From a virus, in IMG/VR virus record IMGVR_UViG_3300030329_005371, positions 38,631 through 102,630 of that record: a DNA stretch of 64,000 nt; one strand, written 5' to 3'. Positions 1-7,960 of this stretch are shown in pieces (position 1 is the first letter of the stretch; every line of letters begins with the position of its first letter). Both the position numbers and the translations under genes were made by a program. Under the pieces are notes generated by a model. The model saw only the letters and a list, made by a program, of their open reading frames with translations, was not told the DNA's origin and made no database searches.

Positions 1-1
1 T

Positions 2-691
2 AGCCATCATGCGCCCTTAAAAAAGATTATACATGATAGACTTCCTGATTGGAAAATTAATTCTAGAAACAAGGAGCAAGCCTTCGCGATGGATTTACTG
101 ATGGATCCTAGTGTTAAAATTGTTTCATTAATTGGTAGAGCCGGCTCTGGAAAAACATTAATGGCCATTGCGGCTGGTTTACAGCAAACTATTGGCTTGC
201 GCTCTGAAAATAATCACTATTCTAGACTTATAGTTTCTAGACCCGTTCAGCCGCTCGGAAAAGATATTGGTTTTTTACCAGGAACAATGGAAGAAAAGAT
301 GCTTCCTTGGCTTATGCCCATTCAAGATAATTTGAAATTTCTTATGGGCGATCGCACATCCTTAGAAATGTATATGGAGAAGGGTAAAATTGAGATTGAG
401 GCTCTTACATATATTCGCGGCCGCTCGATTGCGAACGCATTTGTTGTAATAGACGAGGCTCAAAATTTAACAAAACACGAAATTAAGACTATTATTACTC
501 GTATCGGAGATGGAACGAAGATTATTTTAACAGGAGATATTGAACAAATTGACAATATTTATGTTAATGAAACTTCAAATGGCTTAGCGCATGCTGTAGA
601 AAATTTTAAACAATATCCCATCGCTGGCCACGTTACGTTTAAGAAAGGAGAGCGCTCTGAATTGGCTACGCTAGCCTCAAAAGTTTTATAG
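2..691 (+). CDS. phoH: PhoH-like P-loop ATPase, 5' end cut by window edge
   Basis: The frame is open from base 2, so the start lies outside the window and about 229 C-terminal residues are visible. They contain a Walker A loop, G-R-A-G-S-G-K-T, at 134-157, and a Walker B strand, V-V-I-D-E-A, at 443-460, followed by Q-N and a T-G-D-I-E-Q-I-D segment, the order expected in the PhoH family. An internal ATG at 89 would drop the conserved N-R-N-K-E-Q-A-F lead-in to the ATPase core (about 56-85), so it is not the true start. PhoH homologues are frequent in marine phages; their role is unsettled, with RNA helicase/nuclease functions proposed. The missing N-terminal part may carry a PIN nuclease domain. 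Confidence 0.9.
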   Translation, partial: SHHAPLKKIIHDRLPDWKINSRNKEQAFAMDLLMDPSVKIVSLIGRAGSGKTLMAIAAGLQQTIGLRSENNHYSRLIVSRPVQPLGKDIGFLPGTMEEKMLPWLMPIQDNLKFLMGDRTSLEMYMEKGKIEIEALTYIRGRSIANAFVVIDEAQNLTKHEIKTIITRIGDGTKIILTGDIEQIDNIYVNETSNGLAHAVENFKQYPIAGHVTFKKGERSELATLASKVL

Positions 692-724
692 CCGACAAAT
701 ATTTATTTAATAAGGAATTAAGAT

Positions 725-1033
725 ATGCCCGAAAAAACTACAGAAAAAGTAATCACAGAAGAAGAAGTTCACACCAACCCTATGTTAGCAATGCCAGTTG
801 TTCCTGATTCTAAATTAAAAAGCTTTTTGGTTGATTATGTGGGAGAAAAGTTGGCTCCCGACAATGAAGAAGTAACTGTTAATATGATCGCAGAAGTTTT
901 AGCTACGGATTTCCCAGAGTTTACTTTTGCGTTTGCCGAAGAAAATTTTCTTCGTGGATATCAATTAGGACTAGACGATGCTCAAAGCTTACATCCAGCA
1001 GAAACAGAGCAAACTGTTGGAACAACAGACTGA
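725..1033 (+). CDS. Hypothetical small acidic protein
   Basis: A 102-residue protein with no motif I recognise. The N-terminus is rich in Glu, Lys and Thr, the middle could form helices, and the tail is Glu/Thr-rich. A ribosome site (taagga, 711-716) sits at a normal distance from the ATG. The 34-base gap before it is one of the longer ones in this compact window and holds a TATTTAT string. The last 56 bases overlap the metallopeptidase-like gene in another frame, which suggests linked translation. Likely a real gene because of its ribosome site and its place in the series; function unknown. Confidence 0.65.
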   Translation: MPEKTTEKVITEEEVHTNPMLAMPVVPDSKLKSFLVDYVGEKLAPDNEEVTVNMIAEVLATDFPEFTFAFAEENFLRGYQLGLDDAQSLHPAETEQTVGTTD

Positions 1034-1673
1034 TTTTTATACCTCTACAGGTTTACATGTTTTTTTTAAAGAACCTGTTGAAAATGTAGATGTAGAAAAA
1101 GTAATTGCCAAAGTAGAATCAACACTGCCTGCTCATTTAATATCTGAAATTGAGATGATTATATTTGGGTGGTTTGATGAGTTTGAAGAAAGAAGCTTAA
1201 ATGCTTTTTATGACGGAGGCACATTATATATCTCCAATATTCAAGATGACGCATCGGACTTATATGACGATATAATTCACGAAATATCTCACTCGCTAGA
1301 AGAGCCTCATGGCTATTTTCTTTATGGCGATAAAAAGATTGAAAATGAATTCTTAAGAAAACGCAAATATGCTCACGATATGCTATGGAAAATGGGATAC
1401 AAGATTCCTTTATCTGTTTTTATGAATCCGGAATATAATGAAGAATTGGATATGTTTTTATATGAAAAGGTTGGCTATGACAAATTAGGCCCTATTCTTA
1501 CTGGTGCTTTTCTCACTCCATATGCGATTACATCTCTGAGAGAATATTTTGCCACCGGATTTACGGAATTTTATCTTCATCCCGAAGAGCATGATTTTTT
1601 TAAAAAGGTGAGCCCCGAACTTTATAAAAAATTAGTTTTACTCCATGATCCAGAAAAACTTGACAACCAGTAA
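978..1673 (+). CDS. Putative zinc metallopeptidase-like protein (HExxH)
   Basis: A 231-residue protein with H-E-I-S-H at residues 101-105, the zinc-binding HExxH motif, preceded by D-D-I-I as a likely amphipathic helix. About 84 residues on, R-E-Y-F-A-T-G-F-T-E-F-Y (188-199) supplies a candidate third zinc ligand (Glu189 or Glu197), as in compact gluzincin-type peptidases. No signal peptide or membrane segment is visible, so it should act in the cell or virion. The start at 978 overlaps the preceding gene by 56 bases and has only a weak AGGA upstream. The substrate is unknown; it could also be an inactive relative used for binding. Confidence 0.7.
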   Translation: MLKAYIQQKQSKLLEQQTDFYTSTGLHVFFKEPVENVDVEKVIAKVESTLPAHLISEIEMIIFGWFDEFEERSLNAFYDGGTLYISNIQDDASDLYDDIIHEISHSLEEPHGYFLYGDKKIENEFLRKRKYAHDMLWKMGYKIPLSVFMNPEYNEELDMFLYEKVGYDKLGPILTGAFLTPYAITSLREYFATGFTEFYLHPEEHDFFKKVSPELYKKLVLLHDPEKLDNQ

Positions 1674-1688
1674 AAAAGTGGTTATAAT
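1660..1688 (+). promoter_or_regulatory. Consensus sigma70-type promoter
   Basis: TTGACA at 1660-1665 and TATAAT at 1683-1688 are separated by exactly 17 bases: both hexamers match the bacterial housekeeping consensus and the spacing is optimal. The predicted start near 1695 leaves a leader of about 16 bases before the TTG start at 1711, with GGAGG at 1702-1706 inside it. The -35 box overlaps the end of the preceding gene. Host RNA polymerase should read it early in infection. It probably drives the nuclease gene and perhaps the glycan island behind it, since no comparable promoter was noticed further down. Confidence 0.8.
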
Positions 1689-1710
1689 ATAGTATAAATC
1701 TGGAGGGATT

Positions 1711-2475
1711 TTGCCACATATTTCATATTCGGAACTCAAAGATTGGGTAACTTGCGCGTTTTATCATAAACTTACGCGTATTGATAAGCTCAAGGGATTT
1801 AAAGGAAACGAGTTTACCGCATTCGGATCAGCTATTCACGCTGTATGCGAGAAAAAACTATTAAAAGAGGACATTGACGATGAAAGATTTTTTGTTCGTA
1901 GCTTTAATGATCATATTACTGACCTCGGAGACGATGTGCCTGTGGATAGCGGATTGGTTGATCAAATGGTGGGACAGGGGAAAGCTTTACTACCAGAAAT
2001 CGAAGAAGCAGTCGCAGAATACTTCGGAGAATACAACGTCGAAGCAGTAGAATTAAAGCTTTATGAACCAATATCAGGCGAAGAAGACTATATGTTCAAA
2101 GGCTATATCGATGCGATTGTCTCTACGCCAGATGGAAAGGTTCATATTTTTGATTGGAAGACTTGTTCTTGGGGCTGGGACTCTCGCCGTCGCAGCGAGA
2201 AGATGACAACTTATCAACTTACACTCTATAAGCATTTCTTTGCTCAAAAAATGGAGGTCGATCCAAAGAGCATCGAAACTCACTTTGCTCTTCTTAAAAG
2301 AACAGCAAAGAAAAATAGGGTAGAACTATTTAGGGTGACGAGCGGCCCAAGAAAAACCGAAAACGCTCTTAAATTATTGCACAAAGCATTATACAATATC
2401 AAAAATAAGCGATACATTAAGAACAGGCTCTCATGTGAGCGATGTACGTTTAGGCACACAAAAGAATGTCCATGA
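1711..2475 (+). CDS. PD-(D/E)XK nuclease with Fe-S cysteine set (Cas4/RecB-like)
   Basis: A 254-residue protein of the RecB/Cas4-like nuclease superfamily. Visible motifs are F-G-S-A-I-H (38-43, motif I His43), G-Y-I-D (131-134, metal-binding Asp134), F-D-W-K-T (147-151, Asp148 and Lys150) and a Q-L-T-L-Y helix (169-173). Cys15 plus Cys242, Cys245 and Cys253 form the one-plus-three pattern that holds a 4Fe-4S cluster in Cas4 and AddB. The start is TTG with a strong GGAGG site, right behind a consensus promoter. Expected activity is DNA exonuclease or endonuclease in phage replication, recombination or host DNA breakdown. No helicase domain is present. Confidence 0.85.
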   Translation: MPHISYSELKDWVTCAFYHKLTRIDKLKGFKGNEFTAFGSAIHAVCEKKLLKEDIDDERFFVRSFNDHITDLGDDVPVDSGLVDQMVGQGKALLPEIEEAVAEYFGEYNVEAVELKLYEPISGEEDYMFKGYIDAIVSTPDGKVHIFDWKTCSWGWDSRRRSEKMTTYQLTLYKHFFAQKMEVDPKSIETHFALLKRTAKKNRVELFRVTSGPRKTENALKLLHKALYNIKNKRYIKNRLSCERCTFRHTKECP

Positions 2476-2482
2476 GGAATAA

Positions 2483-3769
2483 ATGACAAAAAAGAAAATA
2501 ATGGTCATCGCAGACCATCCACTATCGCCTTCCGGCGTTGGTACCCAGACAAGGTACTTTATTGAAGCTCTCTTAAACACTGATAGATATAAATTTATTT
2601 GTTTAGGAGGAGCATTACAGCATCAGGATTATAGACCGCAGAGAGTCGCTCCATTTGAAGATGATTGGGTAATATATCCAGTCGAAGGATATGGTAATGA
2701 CGAAATGATTCGCTCTATTCTTCGCAAAGAAAAGCCTGACGTGCTTTGGTTTATGACAGATCCCAGGTTCTATGGATGGCTGTGGGAAATTGAAAATGAA
2801 GTAAGAGTAAATGTCCCCATGATCTATTATCATGTGTGGGATAATTTTCCGGCTCCTTATTATAATGCTCCATTTTATAATTCTAATGATAAAGTTGTAG
2901 CTATTTCAAAAGTCACACACGAAATTGTTAAAACTGTCGCGCCTGATGTGGCGTGTGAATATCTACCACACGCAGTTGATCCTCAATATTTTAAGCCTGC
3001 GAAAGGTGGCGAAGCCGAAAGAAAAGTCGAAGCTGTAAAGAAAGCATTGCTAGAGAAAAATAGTGCGATTACTGCCAATCCCAAAAAGAAGATATTTTTC
3101 TGGAACAGCAGAAACGCTCGCAGAAAGCAAAGCGGTACGGTGATTTGGTGGTTTAAGGAATTTCTAGATGAAGTAGGGCACGATAAAGCATGCTTGTTAA
3201 TGCATACAGATGCTAGAGATCCTCACGGGCAAGACTTGCCCCATCTTATTGAGCACTTGGGAGTCAATGAAGGTCAGATATTTTTATCTACCAACAAGGT
3301 CCCTGCCGAAGATATGGCGGCTATGTACAACGCATGTGATTATACAATTAATATTTCAGATGCGGAAGGTTTTGGTCTCTCCGCATTAGAGTCATTAAGT
3401 TGTGGTGTGCCTGTTATAGTAACCATGACAGGAGGTCTTCAAGAGCAAGTAACAGATGGCAAAGACTGGTTTGGCTATGGAATCCAGCCCGCCTCTAGAT
3501 CAATTATAGGCTCCCTTCAGGTTCCATATATTTATGAAGATCGTATTTCTAAAGAAGATTTTATATCCACTCTCAAAAAGGCTCTTAATTTAAGTCCAAA
3601 GGCATACAAGAATTTGTCCAAAAAGGGACTTAAACATGTGGAGGAGAATTACAATTTTCAAACTTATAAAAAGAGATGGATAGAAATTATGGATAATTTA
3701 ATTGAAGAACATGGCTCTTGGAGCGAAAGAAAAAATTATACTCGCTGGCATTTAATGGAGGTAGCGTGA
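2483..3769 (+). CDS. Glycosyltransferase, GT4-like (GT-B fold)
   Basis: A 428-residue protein and the first gene of the glycan island. The N-terminus has a Rossmann strand followed by a Ser/Gly-rich loop (P-S-G-V-G-T-Q-T), and the C-terminal half has D-A-E-G-F-G-L-S-A-L-E-S, the E-x7-E type donor-binding motif of retaining GT4 enzymes, followed by C-G-V-P-V-I. It should move a sugar from a nucleotide donor onto an acceptor in the cytoplasm; donor and acceptor cannot be read from the sequence. A GAGGA site precedes the ATG. Its stop overlaps the GTG start of the next glycosyltransferase, so the two are probably co-translated. Confidence 0.88.
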   Translation: MTKKKIMVIADHPLSPSGVGTQTRYFIEALLNTDRYKFICLGGALQHQDYRPQRVAPFEDDWVIYPVEGYGNDEMIRSILRKEKPDVLWFMTDPRFYGWLWEIENEVRVNVPMIYYHVWDNFPAPYYNAPFYNSNDKVVAISKVTHEIVKTVAPDVACEYLPHAVDPQYFKPAKGGEAERKVEAVKKALLEKNSAITANPKKKIFFWNSRNARRKQSGTVIWWFKEFLDEVGHDKACLLMHTDARDPHGQDLPHLIEHLGVNEGQIFLSTNKVPAEDMAAMYNACDYTINISDAEGFGLSALESLSCGVPVIVTMTGGLQEQVTDGKDWFGYGIQPASRSIIGSLQVPYIYEDRISKEDFISTLKKALNLSPKAYKNLSKKGLKHVEENYNFQTYKKRWIEIMDNLIEEHGSWSERKNYTRWHLMEVA

Positions 3770-5016
3770 AAAAGAAAATTTTATTAAAAGGACCCCTTCT
3801 GACGCGTTCGGGTTATGGAGAACAAGCGCGCTTTGCGCTTAGAGCGCTCAGAAGTAAGCCAGACTTATTTGATGTCTATATACAGCCATTAAGATGGGGC
3901 GCCACATCTTGGTTATTTGAAGATAACGAAGAACGCGAGTGGATCGATCAAGCAATAGAAAAGACTATCGGGTTTATTCAGCAGGGGGGCCAATTTGACA
4001 TCTCTCTCCAGGTTACCATTCCTAATGAATGGGAAAAATTGGCTCCTTACAATGTAGGATATACTGCTGGTTTGGAGGCCACGCGAGTTCCTCCGGTATG
4101 GATAGAAAAGCTTAATTCAATGGATAAGGTGATTACGATCTCTTCTTTTTCAAAAGATATCTTTGAATCATCCACCTACGAAGGCACTCACTCTGAAACA
4201 GGCCAGCAAGTACAGCTAGTCCCCAACACACCAATTTCAGTAGTAGGCTATCCTGTAAAGACGCATTCTGCGACACCTCCGTTGGATTTAGATCTAAAGT
4301 ATGATTTTAATTTTCTCAGTATTGCTCAATTTGCTGTAAGAAAAAACATTGAGCAAACTATAAAATGGTTTATGCAAGAATTCCGTGATGATGAGGTTGG
4401 CTTAGTATTAAAAACTAATCTAGCGAAAAACTGTTTGATGGATCGAGAAGCTACCTTAAACAAGCTTAAGCAGCTTGTCTCGTCTCTAAGTGACGGCGCC
4501 AAATGTAAACTTTATTTATTACACGGAGATATGACCGATGAAGAGATTCATTCACTTTATTGTCATCCTAAATTAAAGGCTCTGATTGCGTTGCCTCATG
4601 GAGAAGGATTCGGGCTTCCTATATTTGAAGCAGCATATTCTGGCATGCCGATTGTTGCCACTGGGTGGTCTGGCCAGCTAGATTATCTGGTAGACGAAAA
4701 TAAAAAAGAGCAATTTTACAATGTAAGTTATGATATCCAACCTATTCAAGAAAAAGCTGTCTGGGACGGTGTGCTCATGAAAGAAGCGATGTGGGCATAT
4801 GCCAAGGAGTCTTCCGCTAAAACACAGATGAGAAGATGTTACGAGGAAGTAATAGAAAATACTGGCTTAGCCGCAAAAAGTTGTGCGTATGCTGAACAAT
4901 TGAAAGAGCGCTTCAGTGAAGAAAAAATGTTTTCATTATTTACCGAAGCAGTACACCGGCAAGATCCTGAAATTGATGCGTGGTTAGCTAAACTTGAAGC
5001 AATTGAAGAGTTATGA
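3766..5016 (+). CDS. Glycosyltransferase, GT4-like (GT-B fold)
   Basis: The preferred start is GTG at 3766, with GGAGG at 3755-3759 and a start that overlaps the preceding stop; an upstream ATG at 3718 would add 16 residues lying inside the preceding gene. The protein is about 416 residues. Near the N-terminus G-P-L-L-T-R-S-G-Y-G-E-Q resembles the acceptor-side glycine loop of GT-B enzymes. The C-terminal half has H-G-E-G-F-G-L-P-I-F-E-A and S-G-M-P-I-V-A-T, the donor-binding E-x7-E motif. It is a second, diverged GT4-like enzyme beside the first. Donor and acceptor are unknown. Confidence 0.87.
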   Translation: MKKKILLKGPLLTRSGYGEQARFALRALRSKPDLFDVYIQPLRWGATSWLFEDNEEREWIDQAIEKTIGFIQQGGQFDISLQVTIPNEWEKLAPYNVGYTAGLEATRVPPVWIEKLNSMDKVITISSFSKDIFESSTYEGTHSETGQQVQLVPNTPISVVGYPVKTHSATPPLDLDLKYDFNFLSIAQFAVRKNIEQTIKWFMQEFRDDEVGLVLKTNLAKNCLMDREATLNKLKQLVSSLSDGAKCKLYLLHGDMTDEEIHSLYCHPKLKALIALPHGEGFGLPIFEAAYSGMPIVATGWSGQLDYLVDENKKEQFYNVSYDIQPIQEKAVWDGVLMKEAMWAYAKESSAKTQMRRCYEEVIENTGLAAKSCAYAEQLKERFSEEKMFSLFTEAVHRQDPEIDAWLAKLEAIEEL

Positions 5017-5708
5017 TAGATTTTTTGCCTTACGTAGAAGAATTTAAAAAAGCAATAACCAGCACATGGCTTACACCGCGCGGCATTATGTTTAGTGAGG
5101 GTTTTGCGTTAGTTAGCTTGATGAAGCATTTTGACATAGATCTGATGATTGAGTCGGGGGTGGCATATGGAGGATCAACCGAAATGATGGCCCTCGCGAC
5201 ACAGAAACCAATTGTTGGGATTGATACATTTACTTGTTATGATGATTCATATGTATATGCCAAGAATCGATTAGCTAAATATAAGAATGTGTTGTTAATA
5301 AAAGGCGACAGTTTTGATAAACTTCCTGGGATTTTAAATACTTTTACTGGCAACAAAATTGGAATTTTCATTGATGGGCCAAAAGGCGAGATGGCTATAG
5401 ATATGTCTCGCCAATTGTATGAGGGAGATCATAGAATTAAGTTTATATGTATCCACGATCTTTGCCATGGAACTCCAGAAGCTGAAAAATGCGCGCGGAT
5501 TTTTGATGATATAATTTTTACAGATGAGCCTGCTGGCTACTTTGCTGAAGCCCGAGAACAAATTGACTCGCATATGCTTAAGATAAATAAACAATTATGT
5601 GAGGAAAGCAAATCTTCTTTAAATCCGGCTCAGGGATTGGGATATTTACAGACTTCATTAAGAGAGTATCCTTATGGCTTTGGAATGGCAATTATAGTAA
5701 GAACATGA
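5013..5708 (+). CDS. Putative SAM-dependent methyltransferase (CmcI/TylF-like fold)
   Basis: A 231-residue protein. M-I-E-S-G-V-A-Y-G-G-S-T (about residues 44-55) has the shape of the SAM-binding motif I of the cephalosporin hydroxylase/macrocin O-methyltransferase group, followed by V-G-I-D-T-F as the acidic motif II strand. I-F-I-D-G-P-K-G and I-C-I-H-D-L further on are typical of the same group, where Asp and His can bind a metal. Its place among glycosyltransferases suggests O-methylation of a sugar. The start overlaps the previous stop by four bases (ATGA), showing tight coupling. The exact subfamily is uncertain. Confidence 0.65.
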   Translation: MIDFLPYVEEFKKAITSTWLTPRGIMFSEGFALVSLMKHFDIDLMIESGVAYGGSTEMMALATQKPIVGIDTFTCYDDSYVYAKNRLAKYKNVLLIKGDSFDKLPGILNTFTGNKIGIFIDGPKGEMAIDMSRQLYEGDHRIKFICIHDLCHGTPEAEKCARIFDDIIFTDEPAGYFAEAREQIDSHMLKINKQLCEESKSSLNPAQGLGYLQTSLREYPYGFGMAIIVRT

Positions 5709-6559
5709 CTAAAAAAGTTATCTTTATTGCTGACGCGTTCGCTCATCAGCACACTGGTGGCGCCGAACTACATGATGCTGTTGTGATTGATTTTTTTCAG
5801 ACGAAGAATATTTTACATGATGTTAAAAACACTTCTCTTATTACTGTAGATTATATTAAGAAAAATACTGATAAAATATGGTTTATCTCAAATTTTGTTG
5901 CGCTAAAAAATGTGTGTAAAGCGTTATTGGCTAAAGAGTGTGAGTACTATATCTACGAACATGACTATAAATTTTCTAAAGTACGAAATCCTATAAACTT
6001 TCCAGATTTTTTGTGCCCCAAAAGCGATCTTATGAATCTTAATTTCTACGCTGCTGCAAAAAAAGTAATATGTTTAAGCAAGATGCACCGAGAAATTTTT
6101 GATAAAAACTTACACCTACCTAATATTGTCAATATTAATTGTAGTATGTGGTCGGATAGTCAGCTCGATCTGTTTAAGAGGCTTCAAAAGCCGCATAAGA
6201 ATGGAAAATTTGCCGTCATTAAAACCGGCAACCCCACCAAAAGAATGCCTCAAGCAATTGAATTTTGTAGGGCCCGGAACATTCCTTTTGATCTGATAGC
6301 ATCTCAAAACTATGAAGAATTTATTGACATATTGTCAAACTATAGAGGTCTTGCTTTTATGACTGGGCACCCCGAACCCACTCCTCGTGTAGCTATTGAG
6401 GCCAAAATGCTAAATTGTAAATTTATAGCGCCCAAACACTTGATTAGCGTGGCTCATGAGGATTATTTTCACTTACAAGGTCTTCATATGATAGAAGAAG
6501 TAAAGAAAATGCGAGATGTTGCATTAAATCGTTTTATGGGCTGGTTTGATGAGACATAA
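5705..6559 (+). CDS. Glycosyltransferase-like protein (short GT4 type)
   Basis: A 284-residue protein, shorter than usual for GT-B enzymes (about 350-420). The N-terminus has a beta strand followed by H-T-G-G-A-E-L-H-D, a glycine loop common in GT4 proteins. The second half has G-N-P-T-K-R-M-P-Q-A-I-E-F as the linker and donor-domain entry, then G-H-P-E-P-T-P-R-V-A-I-E-A, where Glu-Pro-Thr-Pro and the later Glu replace the usual E-G-F-G-x3-x-E. Some loops may be lost or the enzyme may use another donor. It starts four bases inside the preceding gene. Function as a transferase is likely; substrate unknown. Confidence 0.65.
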   Translation: MTKKVIFIADAFAHQHTGGAELHDAVVIDFFQTKNILHDVKNTSLITVDYIKKNTDKIWFISNFVALKNVCKALLAKECEYYIYEHDYKFSKVRNPINFPDFLCPKSDLMNLNFYAAAKKVICLSKMHREIFDKNLHLPNIVNINCSMWSDSQLDLFKRLQKPHKNGKFAVIKTGNPTKRMPQAIEFCRARNIPFDLIASQNYEEFIDILSNYRGLAFMTGHPEPTPRVAIEAKMLNCKFIAPKHLISVAHEDYFHLQGLHMIEEVKKMRDVALNRFMGWFDET

Positions 6560-7253
6560 CATTCTAACTGTGGCTAATGAAGATTATCGTTCTTTTTTGA
6601 TATTATTTGTTAATTCTCTTTTTGAATTTGGCAATTTAAGCGAAACTGAAAAGATATATGTATTCGATACAGGCCTTAGTCAAGAAACCCGTGATTATCT
6701 TTTGTGTTTTCCTAAGATAGAAATTCGAAATGCTGGATTTACAGCTCAATCAGACGCTATACATGATTCTGGATGGAAGCGCAATACTTATTCTAAGACT
6801 AAATTTTTGAAAGATATATTAACAAATACTCAACTTCCTACATTTATGATTGATGCCGATTGTATTTTTATTCAAGATTTTTTAGACTTGATAGATGAAA
6901 AGTGTGATATAATAGGATGTGAGCGACAACGAGAAGGATTTTCTAAATATATTGGCTCTTTTTTTGGAGCCATTAATGTTGAGCAATCAATTAAGTTTAT
7001 AGATTTGTGGATAAAAAATATTCAAATATTACAAGACACCACGGCGCTTAAACATTGTGAAAGCCCTGCTTTGGCTAAAACTATCGAGGAATATGATTTT
7101 AAAGTTCAAGACTTAAAAGAGCAAATAGTATCGGCGGTATTTCCTTCACAAGAATCACGCATAATACATCTTAAGTCTGATCACTATGCGCTGACAGTAC
7201 AAGATCGACTAAATCTTCAACATGCGCAAGAATTTGTAAAAAGGTACTTATAA
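6549..7253 (+). CDS. Putative GT-A fold glycosyltransferase (GT8-like)
   Basis: About 234 residues. The N-terminal strand I-L-T-V-A-N-E-D-Y and the segment T-F-M-I-D-A-D-C-I-F give a D-x-D motif (D-A-D) in the place where GT8 and related nucleotide-diphospho-sugar transferases bind metal and donor. A later segment, E-C-Q/R-x-G-F-S-K-Y-I-G-S-F-F-G-A-I-N, fits the acceptor side. ATG at 6549 is chosen over a TTG one codon earlier; it overlaps the previous gene by 11 bases. The stop overlaps the next start by one base. Family placement rests on the DxD motif and overall layout. Confidence 0.6.
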   Translation: MRHNILTVANEDYRSFLILFVNSLFEFGNLSETEKIYVFDTGLSQETRDYLLCFPKIEIRNAGFTAQSDAIHDSGWKRNTYSKTKFLKDILTNTQLPTFMIDADCIFIQDFLDLIDEKCDIIGCERQREGFSKYIGSFFGAINVEQSIKFIDLWIKNIQILQDTTALKHCESPALAKTIEEYDFKVQDLKEQIVSAVFPSQESRIIHLKSDHYALTVQDRLNLQHAQEFVKRYL

Positions 7254-7960
7254 TGTTATTGTCAGTAGTAATCTCAACGTATAATAGATCAGATGTACTG
7301 AAACAAAATTTAGATCACTTTAAGAATCAGACTGATATGGAATTCGAAATAGTGGTAGGTATTGATGGTTCGACCGACGATACAATACAAATGTTGAATT
7401 CTTATCAGGGCCCATTTAGTTTACGCTGGATCAATACCGGTGAAACTGAAAAATACTGTTTAGCAAAAGTTCGCAACATGGCTATTGTTGAAACTGTAGG
7501 ACAAGCCGTTGTTATTTTGGATGATGATAGCTTTCCGACTCCTGAGTTTATAGCAGCGCACAAAAGCTCTGCGCAAAGAGGAGTTATTACAGGTGGATAT
7601 AGAAACTCTCACGATCCTAAAGACTCGCTACATCCAAAGATGAAACGTACGCTTTTAAAATATGGAATCAATAAACTAAACCCAATCACTGAAAGAATAG
7701 TAGAAAATAATGCCTGTATGATGCGGTCAGATTTGATTGGCTGCGGCATGTTTTCTGAAAGATTTGAAGGATACGGCGGCTGTGGTCAAGAGTTTATATG
7801 GAGATTGGCCTATCAAGGCTACCAATATAAATTTAATCCCGAAGCAATGATCTATCACCACCGCGAATTCGAGGGAGACAATGGTCTAACAAGAGAGATA
7901 AAAGATCAACAGGCCATGGAGATGTCTAAAATGATTTATAAACACTGCGGGAATTTTTAA
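7253..7960 (+). CDS. Glycosyltransferase family 2 (GT-A fold)
   Basis: A 235-residue protein with the hallmarks of GT2: S-V-V-I-S-T-Y-N-R at residues 4-12, V-G-I-D-G-S-T-D-D-T for nucleotide binding, and V-I-L-D-D-D-S as the D-x-D metal site. A later C-G-Q-E-F-I-W-R segment fits the ED/QxxRW-like region near the catalytic base, and I-Y-H-H follows as in many GT2 proteins. It should transfer a sugar by inversion from a UDP-, GDP- or dTDP-sugar. No membrane helices, so it acts in the cytoplasm. It overlaps both neighbours by one base. Confidence 0.9.
   Translation: MLLSVVISTYNRSDVLKQNLDHFKNQTDMEFEIVVGIDGSTDDTIQMLNSYQGPFSLRWINTGETEKYCLAKVRNMAIVETVGQAVVILDDDSFPTPEFIAAHKSSAQRGVITGGYRNSHDPKDSLHPKMKRTLLKYGINKLNPITERIVENNACMMRSDLIGCGMFSERFEGYGGCGQEFIWRLAYQGYQYKFNPEAMIYHHREFEGDNGLTREIKDQQAMEMSKMIYKHCGNF

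Noticed and set aside
348-355. GCGATCGC, the cyanobacterial HIP1 palindrome
   Set aside because: Only this one was noticed, far below the density in HIP1-rich cyanobacterial genomes, so it is not used as host evidence.
3718-3765. Upstream ATG for the second GT4-like gene
   Set aside because: GTG at 3766 has a GGAGG site and overlaps the preceding stop, the usual arrangement in this operon.
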